Below, piece after piece: positions 8,020 to 16,524 of a stretch of 35,681 bases of DNA. Source of the stretch: DASUCS01 sp036275935 (GTDB lineage Bacteria > Actinomycetota > Acidimicrobiia > Acidimicrobiales > JACDCH01). The notes beneath the pieces were generated by a model. The model saw nothing but the letters and a program-made list of their open reading frames with translations, was not told the DNA's origin and did not search any database. Both the position numbers and the translations under genes were made by a program. Each line of letters starts with the position of its first letter. Position 1 is the first letter of the stretch. The stretch lies in NCBI GenBank assembly GCA_036275935.1, contig DASUCS010000387.1, positions 1 to 35,681 on the forward strand, given 5' to 3'.

Positions 8020-9651
8020 ATGCAGGGCTTGATGCAGGACTTCCCGCTCACGCTGTCGCACTTCTTCGACCGGGCCAAGTACCTCTTCCCCGAGAAGGAG
8101 ATCGTCACCGCCACCGCGACGGGAATCGACCGGACGAACTACGGCGAGTGGGCCGATCGCACCCAGCGCCTCGGTGGCGTGCTCGACGATCTCGGCATCT
8201 CCGAGGACGGTCGAGTGGCGACGTTCGGCTGGAACACCGCCCGTCACCTCGAGCTGTACTTCGCCGCCCCGTGCACAGGGCGGGTGCTGCACACGTTGAA
8301 CATCCGGCTGTTTCCGGAGCAGCTGACGTACATCGTCAACCACGCCGAGGACGAGGTGATCTTCGTCGACCGGTCGCTGCTGGCCCTGATGTGGCCGCTC
8401 GTGCACACGTTCGAGACGGTGCGCCACTTCGTGGTCATGGACGACGGCAAAGGTGACGTCCCGTCCCCCGACGGCGGGCGCCCGATCCACGATTACGAAG
8501 ATCTCTTGTCGAGCGCGGACGCTGTCGACTTCGAGGTCGACGACGAGAACCGCGCCGCGTCGATGTGTTACACGAGCGGTACGACCGGCAACCCGAAGGG
8601 TGTCGTCTACTCGCACCGCTCGACGTTCCTGCACACGTTCGGTTGCATCGCCTCGAGCAACATCGGCGTGATGGAATCGGACGTCGTCTTGCCTGTCGTG
8701 CCGATGTTCCACGCGAACGCGTGGGGCCTCGCCCACGCGGCGGTCGCGTGCGGAGCGAAGTTGGTGATGCCGGGACCGGACCTCTCCGCGCCGTCCATCG
8801 CCAACCTGATCGAGAAGGAACGAGTCACCGTCGCCGCGGGTGTGCCGACGATCTGGATGGGCGTGCTGCCGGAGTTGAAGGGCCGTGACACCTCGAGCCT
8901 GCGGGCCATTCCCTGCGGTGGCTCCGCCGTCCCGCCCGCGTTGTCGGAGGCGTACAAGGCGCAGATCGGTCTCCCGATCATGCAGGCGTGGGGGATGACC
9001 GAGACCAGCCCGGTCGCCTCGGTCGGCAAGATCAAGTCCTCGCTCGAGGCCACGCTGAGCGAAGAAGAGAAGGTCGACCTGCGCGCGACGGTCGGGCAGA
9101 TCTCGATCGGTGTCGAGTTTCGCGTCGTCGATCCGGCCACGCTCGAGCCGAAGCCCTGGGACGGCGAAACCTCCGGCGAGCTGCAGGTGCGCGGGCCGTG
9201 GATCGCCCGCACGTACTACAACGACGATCGTGCGCCCGAGTCGTTCACACCGGATGGCTGGCTGAAGACCGGCGACATGGCGGTCGTGACGCCGGACGCG
9301 TACATCCGTCTCGTCGACCGTACGAAGGATGTCATCAAGTCGGGCGGGGAGTGGATCTCGTCCGTCGATCTCGAGAACGCGATCATGGGTCACCCCAAGG
9401 TGGCGGAAGCGGCGGTCATCGCGGTGCCGCATCCGAAGTGGTCTGAACGTCCGCTCGCGTGCGTCGTCGTGAAGCAGGGCGAGGAGCTCTCGAAGGAAGA
9501 GGTGCTCGAGTACCTCAACGACAAGGTCGCCAAGTGGTGGCTACCGGACGACGTGGTGTTCATCGACGAAGTGCCCAAGACGTCGGTCGGCAAGTTCTCC
9601 AAGAAGGACCTCCGAGGCAAATTCGAGGGGTACACGCTCCCGACGACCTGA
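8020..9651 (+). CDS. Medium/long-chain fatty-acyl-CoA synthetase
   Basis: ANL-superfamily ligase of 543 residues that activates a carboxylic acid with ATP to an acyl-adenylate and transfers it to CoA. Visible motifs in order: the P-loop CYTSGTTGNPKGVVYSH (about 185-201), the GMTETSP motif, GWLKTGDMAV, the hinge DRTKDVIKSGGEWISS and the C-terminal catalytic lysine in TSVGKFSKKDLR. The overall sequence matches the AlkK/FadD group (medium- to long-chain acids). Start is set at ATG 8020 because the AAGGGGG ribosome site at 8007-8013 lies seven bases before it; the ATG at 8014 directly abuts that site. No beta-oxidation genes lie next to it. It ends before a long hairpin. Confidence 0.93.
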   Translation: MQGLMQDFPLTLSHFFDRAKYLFPEKEIVTATATGIDRTNYGEWADRTQRLGGVLDDLGISEDGRVATFGWNTARHLELYFAAPCTGRVLHTLNIRLFPEQLTYIVNHAEDEVIFVDRSLLALMWPLVHTFETVRHFVVMDDGKGDVPSPDGGRPIHDYEDLLSSADAVDFEVDDENRAASMCYTSGTTGNPKGVVYSHRSTFLHTFGCIASSNIGVMESDVVLPVVPMFHANAWGLAHAAVACGAKLVMPGPDLSAPSIANLIEKERVTVAAGVPTIWMGVLPELKGRDTSSLRAIPCGGSAVPPALSEAYKAQIGLPIMQAWGMTETSPVASVGKIKSSLEATLSEEEKVDLRATVGQISIGVEFRVVDPATLEPKPWDGETSGELQVRGPWIARTYYNDDRAPESFTPDGWLKTGDMAVVTPDAYIRLVDRTKDVIKSGGEWISSVDLENAIMGHPKVAEAAVIAVPHPKWSERPLACVVVKQGEELSKEEVLEYLNDKVAKWWLPDDVVFIDEVPKTSVGKFSKKDLRGKFEGYTLPTT

Positions 9652-9706
9652 CCGGCGGCTCTGTTGGGCCGGCCCGGATGCCCGTCCCCTCGCCGGCTCG
9701 CGAGAA

Positions 9707-9765
9707 CCGGCCGGCGTCGACGTTGAACCCCGGGAGTGGGTTCAAGGATCGCCGACGCCGACCGG
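9707..9765. terminator. Two-tier hairpin between convergent genes
   Basis: Outer arms 9707-9719 and 9753-9765 pair with one mismatch (CCGGCCGGCGTCG type), and inner arms TTGAACCC (9723-9730) and GGGTTCAA (9738-9745) pair perfectly. It sits between the convergent acyl-CoA synthetase and the GGDEF-EAL gene and most likely terminates transcription from both sides. Confidence 0.6.
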
Positions 9766-9794
9766 CGAAGTACGCAGACCGTGTGCGACGTGAG

Positions 9795-11432
9795 TCAAAG
9801 GGCCGGCTCGGCGGGTGGTCCGAAGAGGTAGCCCTGTCCGAGCTCGCATCCGATGGCCTGCAGCGCGTCGGCCTGCGCGTCGGTTTCGACGCCTTCAGCG
9901 ATGGTGTAGAGCCCGAGTGCCTTGCTCATAGCGAGGATGGCTTGCGTGATCGCTTTGCTCTGGTGGTCGGTGTCGATGTCGGCGACGAGTGAGCCGTCGA
10001 TCTTGAGGAAGTCGATAGGCAGTCGTCGGAGGTAGGCCAGCGACGAGTAGCCGGTTCCGAAGTCGTCGAGGCCGACCAGGCAGCCGAGATCGCGTAGTCC
10101 TTTGAGTACGGCGACCGCGTAGTCGAACTGCTCGATCAACAGGGTTTCGGTGACTTCGAACACCAGCGCCGAGCCGGGTAGTCGCTGCGCGGTCAGTGTC
10201 CGGGCGATCCGTTCGTGGAGGCCAGGTGATGCGAGATGACGCGCCGACAGGTTGATGCTGATCCGTCCGCCGGGTACACGGTGGACGAATTGGGCGGCGC
10301 GTTCGATGGTCCAGTCGCCGAGCGGCACGATCAGTCCGGTCTCTTCGGCGACGGGGATGAAGACGTCTGGTGCGATCGACGCCTGGTAGGGCGGGTACCA
10401 ACGCAGCAGCGCCTCGGCTCCTACCGCGGTGCGGTCGGCGAGCCGCACGATTGGTTGCAGCACCATCGACAGCTCGTTGCTGGTGATCGCGGCGCGAAGA
10501 TCGGCTTCCAACTGGAGTCGGGCGACGGCCTGGTCGCGCATCGTGGTGGCGAAGACCTCGACGCGGCCGCGCCCCGCTGCTTTGGCTCGATGGAGTGCGA
10601 GGCCGGCGTCATGGAGCAAGGACTCCGCCGTGGCCGTCGAGTCTCGGTGGGCGATTCCGACGCTGGATGACAGTCGGAACTCGCGGCTGGCGATGAACAG
10701 CGGTTCGCCGATCCGTTCGACGATGCGCCACAGGAGTGCATGCGCGTTTGCGTTGTCGATCCCGTCCAGGAGGATGGCGAACACGTCGCTGTGCAGCCGG
10801 CCGACGCGTCCCACTTCCAGGAGCGACGTCACCAGCCGAGAACCAACCGCTCGGAGCACGTCATCTCCGACGCTCTGGCCCAGTGAGTCGTTGACCAGCT
10901 GGAAACGGTCGAGACCGATCAACGCGACCGTCAGCGCGGTCGTGTTGCCCATGCGCACGTCGAGATCGTTCAGCACCTTGGCCCTGCTGGGCAGGCCGGT
11001 CAACGCATCACGAAACGCCGCCTCGTACAAGTCCCGCTCGCGGGCGCGTTGCTCGCTGATGTCGCGTGCGGAGATGAGGACGCCCGCAACCGCGTGGTCA
11101 TCGACGAGGTTGTCGGCAATCGATTCGAACACGCGCCAATCTCGGGTTCCGTCGCCTCGGAGGCGGTAGGTCGTCACACCTGATGGTGGGCGGCCCGATG
11201 CAACCTGCCGGAGCTCACGCGTCACGCGTTCGCGGTCATCGGGATGGATCAGGTCGAGCATGCGTCGTCCCAACAGCGCGTCGGGCTCGGAACCGACGGC
11301 CCGAGCGGCCGCCGGGTTCACGTAGAGCAGGGTGCTGTCCGCGGCGACAACGGCGACCGGAGCCAGAAGCCGATCGGCGAGAAGTCCCAGCTCCTTGGTT
11401 CGCCATCGGCGATCTGCGTGCACCGGCTTCAC
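9795..11432 (-). CDS. PAS-GGDEF-EAL protein, probable cyclic-di-GMP phosphodiesterase
   Basis: The 545 residues hold a PAS sensor (about 10-125, with VNPAAARAVGSEPDALLGRRMLDLIHPDDR and the PAC end DISEQRARE), a GGDEF domain (about 135-290, starting RDALTGLPSR) and an EAL domain (about 305-545). The cyclase signature is broken: the position of GGDEF reads HSDVF, so cyclase activity is not expected. The EAL domain keeps EALLRW, INLSARHL, FEVTET, DDFGTGYSSL, FLKIDGSLV and QGYLFG, so hydrolysis of cyclic-di-GMP is likely, possibly under control of the GGDEF and PAS domains. No transmembrane segment is visible, so it should be cytoplasmic. The GTG start at 11432 is chosen because the PAS domain begins there; the frame continues upstream but across the opposite regulator gene. 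Start is uncertain. Confidence 0.92.
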   Translation of the reverse strand: MKPVHADRRWRTKELGLLADRLLAPVAVVAADSTLLYVNPAAARAVGSEPDALLGRRMLDLIHPDDRERVTRELRQVASGRPPSGVTTYRLRGDGTRDWRVFESIADNLVDDHAVAGVLISARDISEQRARERDLYEAAFRDALTGLPSRAKVLNDLDVRMGNTTALTVALIGLDRFQLVNDSLGQSVGDDVLRAVGSRLVTSLLEVGRVGRLHSDVFAILLDGIDNANAHALLWRIVERIGEPLFIASREFRLSSSVGIAHRDSTATAESLLHDAGLALHRAKAAGRGRVEVFATTMRDQAVARLQLEADLRAAITSNELSMVLQPIVRLADRTAVGAEALLRWYPPYQASIAPDVFIPVAEETGLIVPLGDWTIERAAQFVHRVPGGRISINLSARHLASPGLHERIARTLTAQRLPGSALVFEVTETLLIEQFDYAVAVLKGLRDLGCLVGLDDFGTGYSSLAYLRRLPIDFLKIDGSLVADIDTDHQSKAITQAILAMSKALGLYTIAEGVETDAQADALQAIGCELGQGYLFGPPAEPAL

Positions 11433-11558
11433 GTTGCGACAAACCAGCGCAAACGCCCATAGGCAGCCAGTCCGTTGAGCTAGACAGACCGTCCAAACAG
11501 CGCAAGCCTTGGGGAATTCGGAACTCAAGGTTCGTGTGTCCTGCTCGCCGGGAGCGTG

Positions 11559-12668
11559 ATGGCTGCTGATCGACTGCGCGACGCGTTGGCGCAGTTCATG
11601 AACGACGCTCCGGCGTCGGCGAGGGTGCGGTCGGAGATCAAGGACTCGTGGCGTCGTTCCTTGCAGGCGGGACTGCTGCCGGATCGGTTCGACGTCCCGT
11701 TCGAGGCGGCCGTGGACTCGGATGCACCGCTCGTGCGGGCTGCTCGTCCAGTGCTCGACGGACTCGTGGAGGATCTGACAGGAATGAGTGTCAGCGTCGT
11801 GCTGACCGACCATCAGGGCCACGTCATCGATCGACGGGTGCGCCAACGCAGTCTGCGTACCGACCTCGACGGCATTTCGCTCGACACGGGTTTCGTCTAC
11901 GCCGAGCGGCGGATCGGAACGAACGCCATCGGAACGGCGCTCGTGCAGCGGGCGGCGTCGATGGTCGTCGGACCAGAGCACTTCGCCGACGCGTTCACGT
12001 ACATGGCGTGCGCCGCAGTACCGATCTTCGATCCCGAGAGCGGACGAATGAGCGGTGTGATCGATCTGACGTGCCGCGCCAGCCACGCCAGCAAGCTGAT
12101 GTTGTCGCTCGCACGGCGCGCCGCCCGAGAGATCGAACAGCGCCTTGTCGATGACAAGCGCGTGGCGGAACGTCTGCTGCTTCAGCACTTCCTGCAGAAG
12201 CGGCGCGGGGCGAAAGGACCGCTGCTGTTCGTCAACAGGCAGCAGATGATCACGAATGCGGCTGCGGACCGCATCGTGCAGCCCGCAGACGCGCAACTCG
12301 TGTGGGACCAGGTAACCCGCGCGCTCGCGAACGATCGCCTTGACGCATCAGAGCTGGTCCTGCGCGACGGCGAACCAATGGTGATGCAGTGTGAAGCCGT
12401 GCGTGACGGCGGCGCTCTCGTTGGCGCGCTCGTTCAGCTCCGCCCTCGAACCGGTCTCGCTGTGCCCGATGTGAGCAGCCACGGCGAACTGACCAACACC
12501 GAGCACAGTGTCGCGGCGCTGGCGACCGACGGCTTGACGAATCGCGAGATCGGTGAGCGCTTGTTCATGTCCCGCTACACCGTCGATACACACATCCGCT
12601 CGATCTACCGCAAGCTCGGCGTGAATTCGCGAGTCGCGCTTGCCCACGCCTACAAGGAACCATCCTGA
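11559..12668 (+). CDS. GAF-domain LuxR-type transcriptional regulator
   Basis: A 369-residue regulator with an unusual pairing. The N-terminal part (SWRRSLQAGLLPD, then a GAF domain to about residue 195, with ERRIGTNAIGTALVQRA and EHFADAFTYMACAAVPIFDPESGRMSGVIDL) is the sensor typical of AcoR/DhaR-like sigma-54 activators. The AAA+ domain of those proteins is absent. Instead the C-terminus is a LuxR helix-turn-helix (about 308-365, LTNREIGERLFMSRYTVDTHIRSIYRKLGVNSR). Such sensors respond to small metabolites; the ligand is not predictable here. The ATG at 11559 is chosen over the GTG at 11556 because it is four bases from GGGAG. It is divergent from the EAL gene and 95 bp upstream of another LuxR regulator. 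Confidence 0.88.
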   Translation: MAADRLRDALAQFMNDAPASARVRSEIKDSWRRSLQAGLLPDRFDVPFEAAVDSDAPLVRAARPVLDGLVEDLTGMSVSVVLTDHQGHVIDRRVRQRSLRTDLDGISLDTGFVYAERRIGTNAIGTALVQRAASMVVGPEHFADAFTYMACAAVPIFDPESGRMSGVIDLTCRASHASKLMLSLARRAAREIEQRLVDDKRVAERLLLQHFLQKRRGAKGPLLFVNRQQMITNAAADRIVQPADAQLVWDQVTRALANDRLDASELVLRDGEPMVMQCEAVRDGGALVGALVQLRPRTGLAVPDVSSHGELTNTEHSVAALATDGLTNREIGERLFMSRYTVDTHIRSIYRKLGVNSRVALAHAYKEPS

Positions 12669-12692
12669 CGCACCGCTCATCGTGAGGTCTTT

Positions 12693-12734
12693 CACGCGCG
12701 CGCGTGATGTGCGCGCTTGGTACGCGGGCGTACC
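12693..12734. promoter_or_regulatory. Two perfect palindromes before the PAS-LuxR gene
   Basis: CACGCGCGCGCGTG (12693-12706) and GGTACGCGGGCGTACC (12719-12734, arms of seven bases around GG) are both perfect dyads in the 95-bp gap before the PAS-LuxR gene, 30-70 bp before its start. Dyads of this size suit dimeric helix-turn-helix regulators, so either adjacent LuxR protein may bind here. Binding is inferred. Confidence 0.5.
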
Positions 12735-12763
12735 GTCACGATGTCGCCAAGGAGGAGGTCAGC

Positions 12764-13861
12764 GTGACAATCGAGCTGTCGCAGACGAACGAGGCCGGCA
12801 CTGGGGGCGCGAAGCACGTCGCCGCCCGCGCCGTCTCCTCAGACCTCGACAACGCTTTGAGCGCGTGTGACTTTGCTGTCGTCGTGTGGGCGCTGCCCGC
12901 CGGTGTGGTGTGGCTGGCGAATCAGCACGCGGCGGACTTGTTCGGCGTTCGCCGCACGCGTCTGGTCGGAACCAAGAACACCGACCTTCTCGGTCCGAGA
13001 CATTTGGTGACGCAGGCCTTCGCCGCGCTCGAGTCCGGAGCGGTCGAGGTGGTCTGCGCCGAACGGCGTCTACGCATCCCGTCTCACGATGCGCCCGTGC
13101 TCGTGTGGAGCCGCGCGGTCGAACTCGACGGTTCCCGCGCCCTCGTGTCGCTCTACATCCCGATAGCCACGCTCGGCCGCCTCGGTCGCGACCCCTCCGC
13201 GCCGTGGCGCGACCTCACACCCGTCGCGATCGGCACCGCAGATCTCCAATGGCGGATCGACTCCATCAGCTCAGACGTCCGCGAACTCTTGGGGGTCGAA
13301 GCGACCGAGTGCCTCGGGACCTCGCTGCTCGACCTCGTTCACCGCGACGACATCTCGCACGTGTGGACACACCTCGACTCCGAACGCGCCGTCCCGCGTT
13401 CTCACTGCTTCGTCCGGATGCGCCACCGCGACGGCTCTTGGCGCGACGTGTGCGTCCTCGTCGCGAACCTGGGCGACACCCAACCAGCCATCGCCTTCGC
13501 GGCCATCGGCATTCCATCCAGGTCGAACGGCACAGCTGACCGAGTTCGAGAGCTCGAGTTGATCCTTCGGCACATCGGAGCCGAGGTCCGGGCTGCCGGG
13601 GTCCTCGACGACGTCGACGTGATGCCCGCAGCAAGCGACCATCCTCAACTCAGCGAGCTGACCACCCGCCAGTGGGAGGTCCTGAGCCGACTGCTACGAG
13701 GAGATCGAGTACCGACAATCGCCGCGGCGCTGTACGTCAGCCAAAGCACAGTGCGCAACCACCTCGCCACCATCTACGACAAGTTCGGCGTGCACTCCCA
13801 AGCCGAGCTCCTCGCCACACTGCGACAGCCTTCTGCGATTGTCCAAGGAGTGAAGACATGA
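12764..13861 (+). CDS. PAS-domain LuxR-type transcriptional regulator
   Basis: The 365-residue product has two PAS-like regions: a first at about 25-140 (ALSACDFAVVVWALPAGVVWLANQHAADLFG) and a clearer one at about 150-260 (GTADLQWRIDSISSDVRELLGVEATECLGTSLLDLVHRDD, ending with a PAC-like MRHRDGSWRDVCV). The C-terminus is a LuxR helix-turn-helix (about 305-360, LTTRQWEVLSRLLRGDRVPTIAAALYVSQSTVRNHLATIYDKFGVHSQAEL). Start GTG 12764 is set by an excellent ribosome site, AAGGAGGAGG, five bases before it. The stop overlaps the next gene's start (ATGA), so regulator and reductase are co-translated. Input signal unknown. Confidence 0.88.
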   Translation: MTIELSQTNEAGTGGAKHVAARAVSSDLDNALSACDFAVVVWALPAGVVWLANQHAADLFGVRRTRLVGTKNTDLLGPRHLVTQAFAALESGAVEVVCAERRLRIPSHDAPVLVWSRAVELDGSRALVSLYIPIATLGRLGRDPSAPWRDLTPVAIGTADLQWRIDSISSDVRELLGVEATECLGTSLLDLVHRDDISHVWTHLDSERAVPRSHCFVRMRHRDGSWRDVCVLVANLGDTQPAIAFAAIGIPSRSNGTADRVRELELILRHIGAEVRAAGVLDDVDVMPAASDHPQLSELTTRQWEVLSRLLRGDRVPTIAAALYVSQSTVRNHLATIYDKFGVHSQAELLATLRQPSAIVQGVKT

Positions 13862-14817
13862 CAACGACGCTCCCTCCTCAGATGTCTGCGCTCGTCGCTC
13901 GGCAGCAAGAGCAATCTCCTGACCGCATGAGTGTTGAAGAACGCACGCGCCCGGAACCCGGGATCGGCGACGTCTTGATTCAGGTCGGAGCCGCGAGCTT
14001 CACTCCGACCGAGCTGCAGTGGCCGTCGACGTGGGTGGACCGCGCCGGCCGAGACCGGCGGCCGGCGATACCCGGCCACGAAGTGTCCGGGACGGTCGTC
14101 GCCCTCGGGTACGGCACCACCGGATTCGGCATCGGCGACGAGGTGTTCGGACTCACTGACTGGTACCGCGACGGTTCCATGGCCGAGTTCGTGGCAGTCG
14201 AGGCCAGGAACCTCGCCAAGAAGCCCGATTCGTTGACCCATGTCGACGCCGCGGCGTTCCCCATGGCCGCGCTCACCGCGTGGCAAGCACTCTTCGTTCA
14301 CGCGGACCTCCAAGCTGGCCAGACGGTGGTCATCCACGGTGCCGGCGGCGGCGTGGGGGCGTTGGCCGTCCAGCTGGCCCTGAGCGCGGACGCCCGGGTG
14401 ATCGGGACCGGCCGGGCCGACGCGCGCGACCTGGTCCTTCAACTGGGGGCGCAGCAGTATCTCGACCTTGCTCACGACGCGTTCGGCGAAGTGAGAGAGG
14501 TGGACGTCGTGTTCGACCTCATCGGTGGAGACGCGCTTCACGGTTCCTGGCCGATGCTTCGACCCGGCGGCTCGATCGTCTCGGTCGTCGAGGCGCCCAA
14601 TGCCGAGCGCGCCGACGTGACCAGCCTGCTCTTCGTCGTCGAACCGAACGGTGAACAACTGACGAAACTCGCTCGACGCATCGAGACCGAACGTCTCCGT
14701 CCAATCGTGGGCAGCGTCGGTGCCCTGTACGACGGACCAAGCCTGTGGGCGAAGAAGATCGCGGGCGGCGTACCCGGAAAGGTCGTGCTCACCCCACCAA
14801 GTCCGCCCGTGGGGTGA
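13858..14817 (+). CDS. Zinc-independent medium-chain reductase (quinone oxidoreductase-like)
   Basis: MDR-family NADP-dependent oxidoreductase of 319 residues. It shows the GroES-like N-terminal half with PAIPGHEVSGTVVALGYGTTGFGIGDEVFGL, and the Rossmann half with VVIHGAGGGVGALAVQLA and later DVVFDLIGGDALHGSWPMLRPGG. The catalytic and structural zinc cysteines of alcohol dehydrogenases are absent, which places it with quinone oxidoreductase/enoyl reductase-like members. Substrate unknown; quinones or reactive enones are typical. ATG 13858 has AAGGAG seven bases upstream and overlaps the regulator's stop by four bases, so its expression is tied to the PAS-LuxR gene. A short hairpin follows. 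Confidence 0.92.
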   Translation: MTTTLPPQMSALVARQQEQSPDRMSVEERTRPEPGIGDVLIQVGAASFTPTELQWPSTWVDRAGRDRRPAIPGHEVSGTVVALGYGTTGFGIGDEVFGLTDWYRDGSMAEFVAVEARNLAKKPDSLTHVDAAAFPMAALTAWQALFVHADLQAGQTVVIHGAGGGVGALAVQLALSADARVIGTGRADARDLVLQLGAQQYLDLAHDAFGEVREVDVVFDLIGGDALHGSWPMLRPGGSIVSVVEAPNAERADVTSLLFVVEPNGEQLTKLARRIETERLRPIVGSVGALYDGPSLWAKKIAGGVPGKVVLTPPSPPVG

Positions 14818-14825
14818 AGGAACCG

Positions 14826-14846
14826 AGGCCCTTCCGCCTGGGGCCT
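14826..14846 (+). terminator. Possible terminator hairpin after the reductase
   Basis: AGGCCC (14826-14831) and GGGCCT (14841-14846) pair perfectly, nine bases after the reductase stop, before the promoter of the exporter operon. There is no T-tract, so this is a weak call. Confidence 0.3.
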
Positions 14847-14885
14847 GCTTGCGTCACCTCGGATGACCCCTTCCGACAGGCCCAG

Positions 14886-14927
14886 GTTTCGAAATACGCG
14901 AGTTTCGAAATACACTTGTTTCGGTAT
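14886..14927 (+). promoter_or_regulatory. Three direct repeats on the MFS-TetR-MFS promoter (candidate TetR operator)
   Basis: GTTTCGAAATAC occurs at 14886-14897 and again at 14902-14913; a third, diverged copy GTTTCGGTAT begins at 14918 and runs into the start codon at 14926. The spacing is exactly 16 bp each time, and TTTCGAAA is itself palindromic. TACACT at 14911-14916 is a plausible -10, which would start the transcript at about the ATG, that is, a leaderless mRNA; no ribosome site is visible. The array would cover the -35, -10 and start, which suits repression by the TetR protein encoded as the second gene. Confidence 0.6.
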
Positions 14928-16524
14928 GGACGACGCAACGGTTGATCGGCGCCGGTGGTGGGCGCTGGCGGTGATGTGCACGAGCCTGGCGGTGATCAGC
15001 CTCGACAACACGGTTCTGAATGTGGCCATCCCCGCCCTGGTGAGGGACCTGAACGCCTCGACGAGCCAGCTCCAGTGGATCGTCGACGGCTACACGCTCG
15101 TGTTCGCCGGTCTGCTCCTCACCGCGGGCAGCCTGGGCGACCGCTTCGGGCGGCGGGGGGCCCTGAGCGCCGGTCTGGCGATCTTCTGCGCGGGTTCGTT
15201 GGCGTCGGCGTTCGCGACGTCGGCGGAGATGCTGTCGATCACCCGGGCATTCATGGGTATCGGCGCGGCGCTGATCATGCCGTCGACGTTGTCGCTGCTG
15301 ACGAACGTGTTCCATGATCCGAAGGAGCGGGGCCGGGCCATCGGGGCGTGGGCTGCGGTCGCGGGCGCCAGTGGTGCGTTCGGCCCGATCATCGGCGGCG
15401 CGTTGTTGGCGCACTTCTGGTGGGGCTCGGTTTTCTTGATCAACGTGCCGTTGACGATCGGCGTGCTCGTCGCGGGACGGTTCCTGCTGCCGACGTCGAA
15501 GGACCCGCACGCGGGAAAGCTCGACCCGCTGGGCGCGTTGCTGTCGATCGTCGGGCTCGTGGCGTTGCTGTGGGGGATCATCGAGGCACCGGCGAACGGC
15601 TGGGGCGCCCCGAGTGTGGTGGGCGCGCTCGCCATCGGCGTCGTCGTGCTCGGGCTGTTCGTGGCGTGGGAGCTGACGTGCGAGAACCCGATGCTCAACG
15701 TTCGCTTCTTCAAGAACCGCCGGTTCTCCGCAGCGAACGCGGCGATCACGATGGTGTTCTTCGCGATGTTCGGCGCCAGCTTCTTGATCACGCAGTACCT
15801 GCAGACGGTGCTGGGCTTCTCGGCGCTGGAGGCTGGCCTACGGATGATGCCGATGGCGGCGGTGATGCTCGTGGTCGCACCGATGTCGCCGCGGTTCGTC
15901 GAGCGCATCGGCACGAAGCTCGTCGCCGGTATCGGTCTGTTGCTCGCGTCGGGCGGGCTCATCGTCGTCGCCACCGTGCCGGTGACGAACGGCTACCCGC
16001 GACTGCTGGCGGGGATGATCCTGCTCGCCTGCGGCATGGGGATGGTGATGGCGCCGGCGACGGAGTCGATCATGGGGTCGCTGCCCCGCAACAAGGCCGG
16101 GGTCGGTTCGGCGATGAACGACACGACCCGCCAGATGGGCGGAGCGCTCGGCGTCGCGGTGATCGGGTCGGTGTTGGCCAGCGCGTACCGTCCGGGCGTC
16201 GGCGCCCGCCTCACCGAACTGCACGCTCCCGCCTCTGTGGTGACCGCGGCCAAGGATTCAATCGGCGGCGCCGTCGATGCCGCGGGCCGGCTCGCCGAGC
16301 CATTGCGCTCGGCGGTGGTCGCCGCGTCGCGGGCGGAGTTCGTGGACGCGTTCCACGGTGCGCTGGTGGTCGGCGCGGTCGTGCTGCTCGTCGCCGCGGG
16401 GATCGTGTTCGCCTTCCTGCCCGCGCGCGCGGCAGCCGAGGAAGAAGTCCACGTCGACGGCCTGGCCACCCTCACGTTCGCCGAGGCCGAAGGTGAGCTC
16501 GAGCTGGTTGGAGAAACGTCATGA
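14926..16524 (+). CDS. DHA2-type MFS multidrug exporter (first copy)
   Basis: The 532-residue membrane protein has the 14-segment pattern of the DHA2 drug:H+ antiporter family. The family-typical start LAVISLDNTVLNVAIPALVRDL, the motif A region GSLGDRFGRRGAL and the motif C-like GAFGPIIGGALLAHFWWGSVFLINVPL are all present. Homologues export antiseptics, dyes and antibiotics; the substrate here is unknown. The start ATG 14926 gives the normal N-terminus and sits on the repeat array, probably as a leaderless start. It ends in ATGA with the TetR gene. The C-terminal 35 residues are acidic and cytoplasmic. Confidence 0.92.
   Translation: MDDATVDRRRWWALAVMCTSLAVISLDNTVLNVAIPALVRDLNASTSQLQWIVDGYTLVFAGLLLTAGSLGDRFGRRGALSAGLAIFCAGSLASAFATSAEMLSITRAFMGIGAALIMPSTLSLLTNVFHDPKERGRAIGAWAAVAGASGAFGPIIGGALLAHFWWGSVFLINVPLTIGVLVAGRFLLPTSKDPHAGKLDPLGALLSIVGLVALLWGIIEAPANGWGAPSVVGALAIGVVVLGLFVAWELTCENPMLNVRFFKNRRFSAANAAITMVFFAMFGASFLITQYLQTVLGFSALEAGLRMMPMAAVMLVVAPMSPRFVERIGTKLVAGIGLLLASGGLIVVATVPVTNGYPRLLAGMILLACGMGMVMAPATESIMGSLPRNKAGVGSAMNDTTRQMGGALGVAVIGSVLASAYRPGVGARLTELHAPASVVTAAKDSIGGAVDAAGRLAEPLRSAVVAASRAEFVDAFHGALVVGAVVLLVAAGIVFAFLPARAAAEEEVHVDGLATLTFAEAEGELELVGETS

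Noticed and set aside
7975..9432. A 485-codon reverse-strand open frame over the acyl-CoA synthetase
   Set aside because: Arg/Asp/His-rich shadow of a clear ANL ligase on the other strand.
11433..12296. Upstream extension of the PAS-GGDEF-EAL frame to 12296
   Set aside because: It runs antisense through the GAF-LuxR gene, has no conserved content, and the PAS domain begins after 11432.
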